This document shows, piece by piece, positions 42,925-50,753 of a stretch of 64,000 bases of DNA. The DNA is taken from the NCBI GenBank assembly GCA_045403155.1, contig JAXIPB010000013.1, positions 1-64,000 of the forward strand. The letters are read 5' to 3'. The translations under genes and the position numbers were made by a program. Source of the stretch: JAXIPB01 sp045403155. GTDB lineage: Bacteria > Actinomycetota > Actinomycetes > Mycobacteriales > Micromonosporaceae. Position 1 is the first letter of the stretch. Every line of letters starts with the position of its first letter. The notes under the pieces were generated by a model. It saw only the letters and a list, made by a program, of their open reading frames with translations. It was not told the origin of the DNA and searched no databases.

Positions 42925-42993
42925 GCAAGATTGCTGTCTGGGTGCGGAAAGTGGCGCGACACCATACGCCCGCCACCGAAACAGCGATCTTGC
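42925..42993. repeat. Imperfect inverted repeat (hairpin 2)
   Basis: GCAAGATTGCTGT (42925-42937) and ACAGCGATCTTGC (42981-42993) match at 12 of 13 paired positions, and GTGGCG (42951-42956) with CGCCAC (42971-42976) forms an inner stem. It follows hairpin 1 by about 20 bp. Confidence 0.65.
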
Positions 42994-43134
42994 AGCTGTG
43001 GGACGCCTAACTGAGCGGCATTGACGCGGGGATACACCAGATCCCGGTGATCACCCATGTCATCAGGTCGCCCACGCAACCCTTCGAGGGCTCTGGATCG
43101 TATGTTCACCAGACACGCGAGCGAGAGGCTGGTC

Positions 43135-43689
43135 ATGCCCGAACCGGAAGGCTTCGCCGACTTCGTCCGCGCCTGCACTTCCCGTCTGTACCGGATCGGG
43201 TGCCTGCTCACCGGCGGCGACTTCGCCTGTGCGGAGGACCTCGTCGCCGACACGCTCGCGCGGGTCTACCTGGCGTGGCCGCGGGTACGGAACGGGGACG
43301 CCTTCGGTTACGCGCGGCGCACCCTGGTGAATCTGCATACCGATTGGCGGCGTCGGCTCCGCCGCCGCGCCGAGACGCTCACCGGCTCCGTGCCCGAGAT
43401 GCCCGTGGGCGCGGACCACGGCGGCGAACTGGCGCAACGGGACACGATCATCCGATCCCTGCGCCGGCTGACCGTACGAGAACGGGCCGTGGTGGTGCTG
43501 CGGTACTTCCTCGACCTCACCGAGCATGACACCGCGATCGAGTTGGGCATCTCCATCGGAACGGTGAAGAGCACCAACGCCCGTGCCTTGGCGAAGCTTC
43601 GCGTAGATCCCGACCTCGTCGAGCCGGCGACGTCGACCGCCCATGCACAGCGACACCACAGTGGGAGTCGTGATGAGAGACATCAATGA
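43135..43689 (+). CDS. SigE-family RNA polymerase sigma factor (second copy)
   Basis: A 184-residue group IV sigma factor from ATG 43135, behind GAGAGG. Region 2 has DFVRACTSRLYRIGCLLTGG, CAEDLVADTLARVYLAWPRV; region 4 has LRRLTVRERAVVVLRYFLDL and GISIGTVKSTNARALAKL. It is not a close copy of the factor at 22803; the region 4 recognition helix differs, so it should serve other promoters. The in-frame upstream part (from 43057) is not used because it lacks a ribosome site. Its end overlaps the following membrane-anchored gene by 17 bp. Confidence 0.88.
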   Translation: MPEPEGFADFVRACTSRLYRIGCLLTGGDFACAEDLVADTLARVYLAWPRVRNGDAFGYARRTLVNLHTDWRRRLRRRAETLTGSVPEMPVGADHGGELAQRDTIIRSLRRLTVRERAVVVLRYFLDLTEHDTAIELGISIGTVKSTNARALAKLRVDPDLVEPATSTAHAQRHHSGSRDERHQ

Positions 43690-44554
43690 CCTGCGCGATC
43701 GACTTGTTGCCGAGACCGCGCACCTGACCGTCGACATCTCGCCCGACGTGATCCGTCGGCGCGCCCGCGGTGTAAGGATGCGGCGGGCGGCAGCAACGGC
43801 GGTCGCCGCCGCCCTCACGGTCGCGGCCCTCGTCGTACCCGGAGCCCTGCTCCTCGGCGGTTCAACCCCCGCCTCCGACGTCGGCGGTGGGGACGTGCCG
43901 TCGTCGTGCCCGAGGCCAAATGAGGATGCGACGCTCGGCCCCCTGGTTGAGACCGGGACCACGCTCGACGCGCCGAACCTCGGTACACAGTTCGACGTGC
44001 TCATCGGGTTCGTCGGAACCCGTGACCAGCCCGGGTTCGTCCTCGCCTTCCACGACCAGCACACCGGGGAGGTCCGGATGTGGGACATCACCGGGCTGGC
44101 TCGTGACTCGCTCGGCGACCTTCCGGGAAAGCATCCCGAGGACCCGACCTTCCAATTCCTGAGCAAGCAGCTCACGCTCGGGCCGAACAGCGTGCTCGAT
44201 GTCGGCCTGTACACCCGGTCGGCCAATCGCATCACGGTCGCCTCCGAGGGACGAGAAACGGATGCCCAAACCCGCGTGAATGCCGAGACCGGCTGGACGC
44301 TGTTCTGGGCGCAGCGAACGGCCGCGCCACTGCCGCTGGAGCACAACGTGACCGCCGAGGAGTATCAAGGACCCGAACGTCTGACGCTCACCGCGTACGA
44401 CGCAGCCGGCCGGCCACAGCACGCAGTCACTGGCGGCCCGTTCGTCGGTCACTATGTGCAGAATCCGCGGGACCATTCACCGATCGTGCCGCCCTCCTCC
44501 TCGGCTTCCGCGACTCCCCCGGCGCCGATGTCGTCCCTTGCGGGGAACTGTTGA
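43673..44554 (+). CDS. Membrane-anchored anti-sigma-like partner protein
   Basis: A 293-residue protein. The N-terminal segment RDINDLRDRLVAETAHLTVD is of the kind that binds SigE-family factors; one membrane helix follows (AATAVAAALTVAALVVPGAL), then an extracytoplasmic region with Cys near its start (PSSCPRPNED) and near its end, and a Pro/Ser-rich tail. The start ATG 43673 lies inside the sigma gene with GGGAG upstream, so the two are coupled. The role is inferred from position and topology; the extracytoplasmic domain is not a fold I recognise. Confidence 0.7.
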   Translation: MRDINDLRDRLVAETAHLTVDISPDVIRRRARGVRMRRAAATAVAAALTVAALVVPGALLLGGSTPASDVGGGDVPSSCPRPNEDATLGPLVETGTTLDAPNLGTQFDVLIGFVGTRDQPGFVLAFHDQHTGEVRMWDITGLARDSLGDLPGKHPEDPTFQFLSKQLTLGPNSVLDVGLYTRSANRITVASEGRETDAQTRVNAETGWTLFWAQRTAAPLPLEHNVTAEEYQGPERLTLTAYDAAGRPQHAVTGGPFVGHYVQNPRDHSPIVPPSSSASATPPAPMSSLAGNC

Positions 44555-44604
44555 ACACTCGCCCGCTGCGGCACGCCGTACGTGGGCATGTGTTGAACAC
44601 TCGC
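44549..44604. repeat. 14-bp direct repeat with a palindromic middle
   Basis: TGTTGAACACTCGC occurs at 44549-44562 and again at 44591-44604, a 42-bp period, the first copy overlapping the stop codon of the anti-sigma-like gene. Between them CACGCCGTACGTG can fold on itself. The words TTGAAC, ACTCGCCCG and GCCGTACG recur in the strong hairpin at 30735-30787. Confidence 0.6.
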
Positions 44605-44883
44605 GGCTCGCGAGAGTCACGTCTAGCGGGACGCGATCGGTACAGTGACCCGACCCAACTGCGCTTCGGAAACGTCGCAGCCGACCCGAGCATGCCGAAC
44701 GACGGCTACGGTTTGGTGCTGAAGAGCGGCAATGTCGAAATCACGCTGATCCCCCACTTGTCGCCCAGCTGGCCGACCTTCGCCTCGGCGCAGGGTTGAC
44801 ACGATCGGACGGCGCACTCGTCAGGGCACAACACGCGCGTTTCGTACCGCCGGACGCGAAGGCCGATGCGGGCCGTAAGGACC
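44605..44883. other. Upstream region of LAL paralogue 2 with an unplaced coding-like stretch
   Basis: With the preceding repeat this makes 329 bp without a recognised gene. A plus frame ending at 44799 reads DPTQLRFGNVAADPSMPNDG then YGLVLKSGNVEITLIPHL, which looks like the end of a real protein, but it runs upstream into the direct repeats and has no ribosome site. It may be a gene fragment. The promoter of the LAL gene should lie to the right; AAGGACC just before 44884 is its ribosome site. Confidence 0.35.
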
Positions 44884-47526
44884 ATGGCGCCGAAGATCAG
44901 TGCGACCGACACTATTCTGATGCAGCTTCTCGAACGGGAGTCCGCACTGGCTGTATTGGCGGAGTACGCCCGGGAGGCGGCCGGTGGCGACGGTCGGATG
45001 GTTCTCGTGGCCGGCGAAGCCGGCGTGGGCAAGTCCTCGGTGGTGGAACAGTTCCAGCGCGATCTGCCCGACGCGCGATGGTCGTGGGGCGTGTGCGACG
45101 GTTTGTTCACGCCTCGCCCGCTCGGGCCGCTGTTCGACCTGGCGAAGCAGATCGGCGGCGAACTGCTCGAGCTGAGTCGCAACCATGGCACGCGGGACGA
45201 GCTGTTCGGCGCGGTGTTGGCTCAGCTCACCGACACGGATTCGCTTGATGTCGTCGTGATCGAGGACGTCCACTGGGCCGACGAGGCCACGGTCGATCTG
45301 CTTCGATTCCTGGGTCGGCGGCTGCGCAAGGCTTCTGTACTGCTCATCGTCACGTACCGAGACGACTCCCTGACCGCGAGTGACCCGCTCCGGGTCGCAC
45401 TTGGAGAGCTCGCGACCCAGCGGTCGACGAGACGGATAGGGCTCGCACCGCTGTCCACGGAGGCGGTGCGGATCCTGGCCGATGGAACCGGCATTGAGGC
45501 CGACGAACTCCACCGGATAACGGGCGGGAATCCGTTCTACGTCACCGAGGTGGTTCAGGCCGGCATCGCCGCCGTTCCACCGTCGGCCCGGGACGCGGTG
45601 TTGGCGCGGACCGCGCGCCTGAGCCGCGAGTCCCGTGCCGTCCTCGACGTCGCGGCGCTCACCGGCGTCCGGGTCGAGCCGCGACTGCTGGATTCGGCCA
45701 CCGGCTGTTCGCCGTCGGTCGTTGACGAGCTCCTCGCGTCTGGGTTGCTTGTCGCGGACGGCGCGTGGCTCAGATTCCGCCACGAGATCGCCCGGCTGGC
45801 CGTGGAGGAGGCGATCCCGACACATCGCCGAGCCTCCGTCCACGCGCGGATCCTTGCCTGTATGGGCGCGATTGGGTACGACGACGACGCGAGCATGGCC
45901 TATCAGGCCGAGGCGGCAGGCGACCGCGATGCCGCCCTCGCGTTCGCCCATCGGGCTGCGCGGCGGGCCGCGGATCTAGCGTCGCACCGAGAGGCGGCGG
46001 CCCAGTATGAGCGAGCTGTGCGCTTCGCATCAGACGCGCAGCCGGCGCTTGTGGCCGGACTCTATGACGCGCTTGCCGACGAACTGTCCTTGGTGGATCG
46101 ATGGAACGACGCCGCCGACGCCGGCGAGCGCGCGCTGGCGCTCTGGCGGGCGGCCGGCGACCGACTGCGCGAGGGTGACACGCTGCGCCGGCTATCGAAG
46201 ACGATGTGGCGCCTGTGCCGGGGCACCGAAGCGACAGAGGCGGCCGAGGCCGCCGTGGCGGCGCTCGAGCCGCTGGGGCCGAGCGCTGAACTTGCGTGGG
46301 CATTCGTCACCCTGGCGGGCGAGAGGATTGCGGAGGGCGCGAACGACGAGGCGCTCGCGCTCACCCACCGGGCGAGAGCGGTTGCCGAGCCATTGGGCGT
46401 CGTCGAGGTACTCAGCGAAGCGTGGAATACCGAGGGCTGTGTTCTCTCGAGCATGGGCCGGGATTGGGTCGCGCCGCTGCGCAAAGCCTTGGACATCGCA
46501 ATGGCCAGCGGCCTCGAGCCCCAGGTCGGACGGGCGTACGTCAACATGTACGGCACATACAGCGCCCATCGAAGATTCGCCGAAGGCGAGCGATACTACG
46601 TGGACGGACTCGCCTACGTCGACGAACATGAGATCTCGACGTATGGAAACTGCATCCGGGGGGAGCGGAGCAGCACGCTCGAGAGGCTGGGGCGCTGGGA
46701 CGAGTCGCTGGAACTTGCCTCGGAGGTCCTCGGGAAGGTCGGTCCCTCGCCAATCAATCGGATCGTTTCGCTTGTCAACAGCGGCAAAATCGGAGCGCGC
46801 CGCGGCAACGCCGATGCGTGGCGCCATCTCGACGAGGTCGTCGTCTCGGCCGAAGGGACAAACGAGGCGGAGTGGATCGTGCCGACCCGGTTGGCCCGCG
46901 CTGAGGCGCACTGGCTCGCCGGAGACGAGCGATCGGCGCGGCATGAGGCCGAGTCGGCGGCGGACCGATCATCGACGTGCGGGCCGTGGGAGCGCGGCGC
47001 GGTTGCGGCGTGGCTGCGTCGCACCGGCTCGACCCGCACGACGGATGGCGAGATCGCCGAGCCGTACCGAGTGCTGATCGAGGGCGACTGGGAAAAGGCC
47101 GCGCAGCTCTTCACGGACCTCGGGTGCCCGTACGACGCGGCGCTCGTCCTGCTGGACTCGGCCGACGAGGCGGCGCTGCGCCGCGCGATCGGCATCTTCG
47201 ATGATCTCGGGGCGCCGGCGGCGGTCCGGATCGCCCGGCAGAAGATGCGTGCGCTGGGCTTCAGGTCGATCCCAAATGGCGCTCGGCTCTCGACCAGGGC
47301 GAATCCGGTCGGTCTCACGCGACGCGAGCGCGAGGTCCTCGACCTGATCTGTGGCGGGCATGGCAACGCGGAGATCGCCGCCCGGCTCTATATCTCGGTG
47401 AAGACCGTCGACCATCACGTCTCGGCCGTGCTCGCCAAGCTCGATGCCCCGACCCGCGCGGTCGCAGCGTCGAAGGCGGCGCGGCTCGGTCTGGTCGGCG
47501 CGGCAGAAAATGGGCAACGCCGCTAG
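44884..47526 (+). CDS. LAL-family LuxR transcriptional regulator, paralogue 2
   Basis: An 880-residue regulator clearly paralogous, end to end, to the one at 26540. Walker A is GEAGVGKSS, Walker B VVVIEDVHWADEATVDLLRF (identical in most positions), the linker GGNPFYVTEVVQAG, and the C-terminal helix-turn-helix LTRREREVLDLICGGHGNAE with ISVKTVDHHVSAVLAKL. ATG 44884 is chosen because AAGGACC precedes it and paralogue 1 has the same N-terminal pattern. Recognition helices of the two are nearly the same, so they may bind the same operator type. Ligand unknown. The lipoprotein gene follows after 112 bp. Confidence 0.9.
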   Translation: MAPKISATDTILMQLLERESALAVLAEYAREAAGGDGRMVLVAGEAGVGKSSVVEQFQRDLPDARWSWGVCDGLFTPRPLGPLFDLAKQIGGELLELSRNHGTRDELFGAVLAQLTDTDSLDVVVIEDVHWADEATVDLLRFLGRRLRKASVLLIVTYRDDSLTASDPLRVALGELATQRSTRRIGLAPLSTEAVRILADGTGIEADELHRITGGNPFYVTEVVQAGIAAVPPSARDAVLARTARLSRESRAVLDVAALTGVRVEPRLLDSATGCSPSVVDELLASGLLVADGAWLRFRHEIARLAVEEAIPTHRRASVHARILACMGAIGYDDDASMAYQAEAAGDRDAALAFAHRAARRAADLASHREAAAQYERAVRFASDAQPALVAGLYDALADELSLVDRWNDAADAGERALALWRAAGDRLREGDTLRRLSKTMWRLCRGTEATEAAEAAVAALEPLGPSAELAWAFVTLAGERIAEGANDEALALTHRARAVAEPLGVVEVLSEAWNTEGCVLSSMGRDWVAPLRKALDIAMASGLEPQVGRAYVNMYGTYSAHRRFAEGERYYVDGLAYVDEHEISTYGNCIRGERSSTLERLGRWDESLELASEVLGKVGPSPINRIVSLVNSGKIGARRGNADAWRHLDEVVVSAEGTNEAEWIVPTRLARAEAHWLAGDERSARHEAESAADRSSTCGPWERGAVAAWLRRTGSTRTTDGEIAEPYRVLIEGDWEKAAQLFTDLGCPYDAALVLLDSADEAALRRAIGIFDDLGAPAAVRIARQKMRALGFRSIPNGARLSTRANPVGLTRREREVLDLICGGHGNAEIAARLYISVKTVDHHVSAVLAKLDAPTRAVAASKAARLGLVGAAENGQRR

Positions 47527-47638
47527 CGTCATTGAAGGTCCGTGCGAGTGCGCTCGTGGCGGACCGCGCGAGGTTCCCGTATCCTGTGCGACGCCGTCGC
47601 GTCTGCTTGGGCGGCGACGGCTCGGCGGGGGAGGTCGG

Positions 47639-48223
47639 GTGAAGGCAAGGCTGCGGGTGGTCATCGTGGGACTTCTGCTGATCACGGCGGTTGCGGGATG
47701 CGACGACACACGTGACCCGGCCGGGTCGGCGCTCACGACGCCAGCACCTTCACCGCCCGCCGGGGTGTCTCCACTCGTCGGCACCTGGTCGCGGATCACG
47801 ACGTGTGATGAACACGCCGCCGCCCTGAAACAGGCGGGTCTGGAACGCTTTACGCTCGAACATGCGGCAACCGGCGGATGGTTGCCCGGTGTCACCGAGC
47901 CGAGCCAGATCAAGGACCCGAAGACTCCATGCAAAGGGGCCATGCCGCGACGGCACGAACACTTCTTCACTCTCGATGGACAGTTCGGCTCCCGGAACGC
48001 CGAGGGCGAACAAGTTGACGACGGTGTGTACCAGCTGTTCGATGATCGGACCGTACTCATCAACGACGTCTCGTTCACCTTCACCATCACCGGCGGTGAC
48101 ACGCTGCGTCTTGACCCGGTGATACCCGACTGCGTCGTCAACGGCTGCTACGCCGCGCAATGGGCGGTCGCAGTCGCCTACCCCGGCCTTACTTGGAAGC
48201 GAGTCGCTCAGGCGATGCCCTGA
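47639..48223 (+). CDS. Putative secreted lipoprotein
   Basis: A 194-residue protein from GTG 47639 behind GGGGGAGG. The N-terminus is a lipoprotein signal: basic KARLR, helix VVIVGLLLITAV and lipobox VAGC, so the mature protein should be lipid-anchored outside the cell at Cys 21. After a Thr/Pro linker the domain (LVGTWSRITTCDEHAAALKQ, FTLDGQFGSRNAEGEQVDDG, VLINDVSFTFTITGGDTLRL) reads like a small lipocalin-like beta barrel with four further Cys residues. Function unknown. It follows LAL paralogue 2 and may be one of its targets. Confidence 0.75.
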   Translation: MKARLRVVIVGLLLITAVAGCDDTRDPAGSALTTPAPSPPAGVSPLVGTWSRITTCDEHAAALKQAGLERFTLEHAATGGWLPGVTEPSQIKDPKTPCKGAMPRRHEHFFTLDGQFGSRNAEGEQVDDGVYQLFDDRTVLINDVSFTFTITGGDTLRLDPVIPDCVVNGCYAAQWAVAVAYPGLTWKRVAQAMP

Positions 48224-48301
48224 GGACCATGCAAGCACCGTCTACATTGTACGCACGCGCTCCTGCATGAGTGAATGTCGACCGGCCTACGTATGGTGGT
48301 G

Positions 48302-48330
48302 TTGACATCGGGAAGATATCTTCCTAAGAT
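48302..48330 (+). promoter_or_regulatory. Consensus promoter with palindromic operator in the spacer; leaderless PadR mRNA
   Basis: TTGACA (48302-48307) and TAAGAT (48325-48330) are separated by exactly 17 bp. The spacer holds the perfect palindrome GGAAGATATCTTCC (48311-48324). The ATG of the PadR gene begins seven bases after the -10 box, where transcription should start, so the mRNA is probably leaderless. The palindrome is the likely PadR autorepression site. Confidence 0.85.
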
Positions 48331-48336
48331 GAGCAG

Positions 48337-48702
48337 ATGCCACCCCGGGTCGGGCTGCTCCCGTTGGAGTTGGCCATCCTGCAGATCGCCGCCGCCGCGC
48401 CGGAGGTCCACGGGTTCGCCGTGGCCCGCGCGCTGCGCGACGCGCACGGCGGCGGACTGACCGCACACGGAACGCTCTACAAGGCACTATCTCGCCTGGC
48501 CGGTCGCGGCCTGCTCGCGGCCCGGTGGGAGCCACCCGAGGACGCCGAGAAGGACGGCCGACCACGTCGCCGGCTGTACCGGATCACCGACACGGGCCGC
48601 GCGACGCTCATCGAGACCGCCGCATCGGCCGAACAACCTGCGGCGGCCAAACTACCCGCGGCAGCCGCGCGTCGAGCGAAACCACGAACGGCCACCCGGT
48701 GA
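48337..48702 (+). CDS. PadR-family transcriptional repressor
   Basis: A 121-residue winged-helix protein of the PadR family: LPLELAILQIAAAAPEVHGF, ALRDAHGGGLTAHGTLYKAL, LAGRGLLAARWEPPEDAEKD and RRRLYRITDTGRATL, with an Ala-rich tail. PadR proteins repress their own operon and neighbouring transporter or membrane genes until a ligand is bound. Translation most likely begins at the transcript 5-prime end. The following membrane gene starts within its stop codon (4-bp overlap), so both are controlled by the same promoter and operator. Confidence 0.88.
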   Translation: MPPRVGLLPLELAILQIAAAAPEVHGFAVARALRDAHGGGLTAHGTLYKALSRLAGRGLLAARWEPPEDAEKDGRPRRRLYRITDTGRATLIETAASAEQPAAAKLPAAAARRAKPRTATR

Positions 48703-49169
48703 GCCGGTCTGTAGCGACGGCAACCGCGCTGGTCCAGGCCTGGACCCGTGCCTACACCGCGGCCGTCCCCTCGCCGCACCGGGCGACCCGGCGGGCCGAA
48801 CTCGCCGCCGATCTGCATGAGCACCTGCTCGACCTGGCCCATCGAAACGCACGCGACGGCCGAGCCGCGATGGAGATCCTGCGCCGACTCATCGGCGGAG
48901 TCCCGGCCGACCTCGCGTGGGCACTGCATCCTGACTGGACGGAGGAGACCATGAACGACCGAAGCCGCACCCTCGCGATCACTGGCTGGATCACCGCACT
49001 AGGCATTGCGGTCCTGAACCTGCTCGGAGCGATCGCCGGGCTGCAGAACGGGTTGCGGGAGATCGGCCGGCACTGGTGGTCCACGCTCGCCGTCGCGGGC
49101 GTTCTGATCGCCGTCGTCGGCGTCGGGCTCACCATCGCCGTGACAACCGCCGCCCGCCGCCGGAGCTGA
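48699..49169 (+). CDS. Membrane protein co-transcribed with PadR
   Basis: A 156-residue protein from GTG 48699. The N-terminal half is helical and soluble (RRAELAADLHEHLLDLAHRN, EILRRLIGGVPADLAWAL), resembling the HAAS-like regulatory domain often encoded after PadR repressors. The C-terminal half has two membrane helices (LAITGWITALGIAVLNLLGA and LAVAGVLIAVVGVGLTIAV). In related operons such proteins accompany PadR and may transmit an envelope signal; direct evidence here is limited to topology and gene order. Confidence 0.72.
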   Translation: MSRSVATATALVQAWTRAYTAAVPSPHRATRRAELAADLHEHLLDLAHRNARDGRAAMEILRRLIGGVPADLAWALHPDWTEETMNDRSRTLAITGWITALGIAVLNLLGAIAGLQNGLREIGRHWWSTLAVAGVLIAVVGVGLTIAVTTAARRRS

Positions 49170-49201
49170 TCGATCGCTCACCAACCAATTAGTAAAGACT
49201 C

Positions 49202-49229
49202 TTTCATTTCCCGATGGATTGGCTACCGT
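49202..49229 (+). promoter_or_regulatory. Possible promoter of the chitinase remnant
   Basis: TTTCAT (49202-49207) and TACCGT (49224-49229) are 16 bp apart. The same hexamers appear 17 bp apart in the proposed promoters at 29207-29235 and 56286-56314, but no TAGG repeats are present here. A loose palindrome, TAAAGACTCTTTCA, overlaps the -35 side and may be a carbon-regulator site. Confidence 0.35.
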
Positions 49230-49260
49230 CACTGAATAGCCGCGCATCTGGGAGGGTGTC

Positions 49261-49607
49261 ATGCGAAAGCCAATCCTCGGTTCGCTTGTTGCCGCGGCGC
49301 TCGGTCTGGCCACCGTCTTCTCCGCGACCGCAGCATCAACGCAGGCCGCCGCGCCATCGCCCAGCAGCGCGGCAGCCGTCGCCGCGCCGTACGTCAAGGT
49401 CGGTTATTTCACCCAATGGGGTATTTACCGGCGCAACTTCCTCGTCCGGAACGACGCAACTTCTGGTCGTACGACGACCCGCAGGTCATCGCGGCGAAGA
49501 CGGCCTACATCAAGGCGAACGGGCTCGGCGGCACGATGATGTGGTCCCTCGACGGCGACACGGCCGCGGCAGCCCTTACGACGGCGATCGACACCGGCTT
49601 GAGCTAG
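49261..49607 (+). pseudogene. GH18 chitinase with large internal deletion
   Basis: GGGAGG precedes ATG 49261. The first 62 residues are a signal peptide (ILGSLVAAALGLATVFSATA) and the start of a Streptomyces-type GH18 catalytic domain (PYVKVGYFTQWGIYRRNFLV). The sequence then jumps, with a frame change, to the domain's C-terminal end (NFWSYDDPQVIAAKTAYIKA, GLGGTMMWSLDGDT). Around 300 residues between, including the DGxDxDWE catalytic motif, are missing. CGCAACTTC is repeated at either side of the junction (near 49433 and 49458), which suggests deletion through short repeats. No activity is possible from this remnant. Confidence 0.85.
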
Positions 49608-50626
49608 TGCAGGTGGAACGGCCTGACGACTGATGGAGCGTCGATCGTTGCGTGCGGGGCGATCGCGTGGTAGCTCCAGACGTGGACCCACGTGTTGCCC
49701 GTGCGGAGCGTGAGAACCGTCTTGATCATGCCCGGTCCGAAATACTGGAGGACGAGGAAGATCACGCTGAGGAGGCCGGCGCGGATCGTACTGTAGTTTG
49801 TCCATCCGTCGAAGAAGTGGACCGCGGCGTACGCCAGTCCGCCGAGAACCACGGTGGCGGGTACCGATCCGGTGATGCGGTGCAGTCGCGGCAGGAGGAT
49901 GCCGAAGATGAGAATGGCGATGGGCAGCACCGTGCCCACGAAATTGATCGCGAATGACGCGGCGATCGCCTGCACCGCCTGAGATCCGGTGAGCGCGAAC
50001 AGTTCCTTGCCGAACAGGGTCAGCTCGAACAGTGACTCGACGGCCAAGATCACGAGGATCAGCTTGAGATCCGCGACCCGGTCGGAGGAGCGCAGGTTGA
50101 GTTGCTCGTTGGTGTAGCCGCGGCGCCGAAAGTACAGATAGGGCAGCACGGCGTACGCGATGAGGTTGTAGCCGGCCCACGTGAGGGCCCACCCGGCGGT
50201 GGGTGGGTTCGACGTACCGAAGAGCGACCCCGGCAGATGCAGGCTGATCGCGTGTGAACCGAGCGCGTGGCCGACCACGAACCCGACGGCCTGGGCGAGA
50301 AGGACATAGCCAATGATGAGGCGGACCTCACGAATGGCCTGGTCTCGTTCGGGCGCCCGTGCCGCCATGTCCGGGACGGCCCGGCGCCTGGTCATCGCGT
50401 AGGTGATCGCGATCAGGATGCTCGCGCCGAGCAGGTTGAGCCAGCCGTTGACAATTTGGGTCAGCGTCGACACGCCCGCGAGCACGGGGCGATCGAACGG
50501 CGGCGTGTCGCCAGCCAAGGCGAAGGCGATCCCGCTGATCGCCACCCACCCGAGTGCCGTGATCCATATGACAAGGCCACGAGGGCGCTGGCGCGGCGGC
50601 TTCTCGGTCCTCAGTTGGTCGCTCAC
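49604..50626 (-). CDS. CPBP-family-like membrane protein
   Basis: A 340-residue multi-helix protein starting at GTG 50626 behind GAGGAGC. About eight membrane helices are visible (VIWITALGWVAISGIAFALA, LIIGYVLLAQAVGFVVG, LKLILVILAVESLFEL). The C-terminal block GLAYAAVHFFDGW and LTLRTGNTWVHVWSYHAIAP is typical of one CPBP (Abi) branch of intramembrane proteases. The catalytic EExxxR motif is not seen (VESLFELTLF occupies that place), so it may be a non-peptidase relative. The gene overlaps the end of the convergent chitinase remnant by four bases. Confidence 0.7.
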   Translation of the reverse strand: MSDQLRTEKPPRQRPRGLVIWITALGWVAISGIAFALAGDTPPFDRPVLAGVSTLTQIVNGWLNLLGASILIAITYAMTRRRAVPDMAARAPERDQAIREVRLIIGYVLLAQAVGFVVGHALGSHAISLHLPGSLFGTSNPPTAGWALTWAGYNLIAYAVLPYLYFRRRGYTNEQLNLRSSDRVADLKLILVILAVESLFELTLFGKELFALTGSQAVQAIAASFAINFVGTVLPIAILIFGILLPRLHRITGSVPATVVLGGLAYAAVHFFDGWTNYSTIRAGLLSVIFLVLQYFGPGMIKTVLTLRTGNTWVHVWSYHAIAPHATIDAPSVVRPFHLH

Positions 50627-50753
50627 GCCGCGCTCCTCGGGCCAGGGAAATGCCTCGATCGTTCTGACTGACAATACCGGCCATAACGCCGTGGTCCATC
50701 CGACGATGGTGCCGTTCTTCACGGTCGCCCGGAGAGGTGTACGGTGCAGGATC

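Larger units (their letters stand above)
42789..43134. other. 346-bp intergenic region containing two large hairpins
   Basis: No gene is supported between the RelE/ParE toxin and the SigE-family factor. The space is mostly occupied by two long imperfect inverted repeats, listed separately. The right end (43010-43134) should hold the promoter of the sigma factor; no clear -35/-10 pair is visible. Confidence 0.6.
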
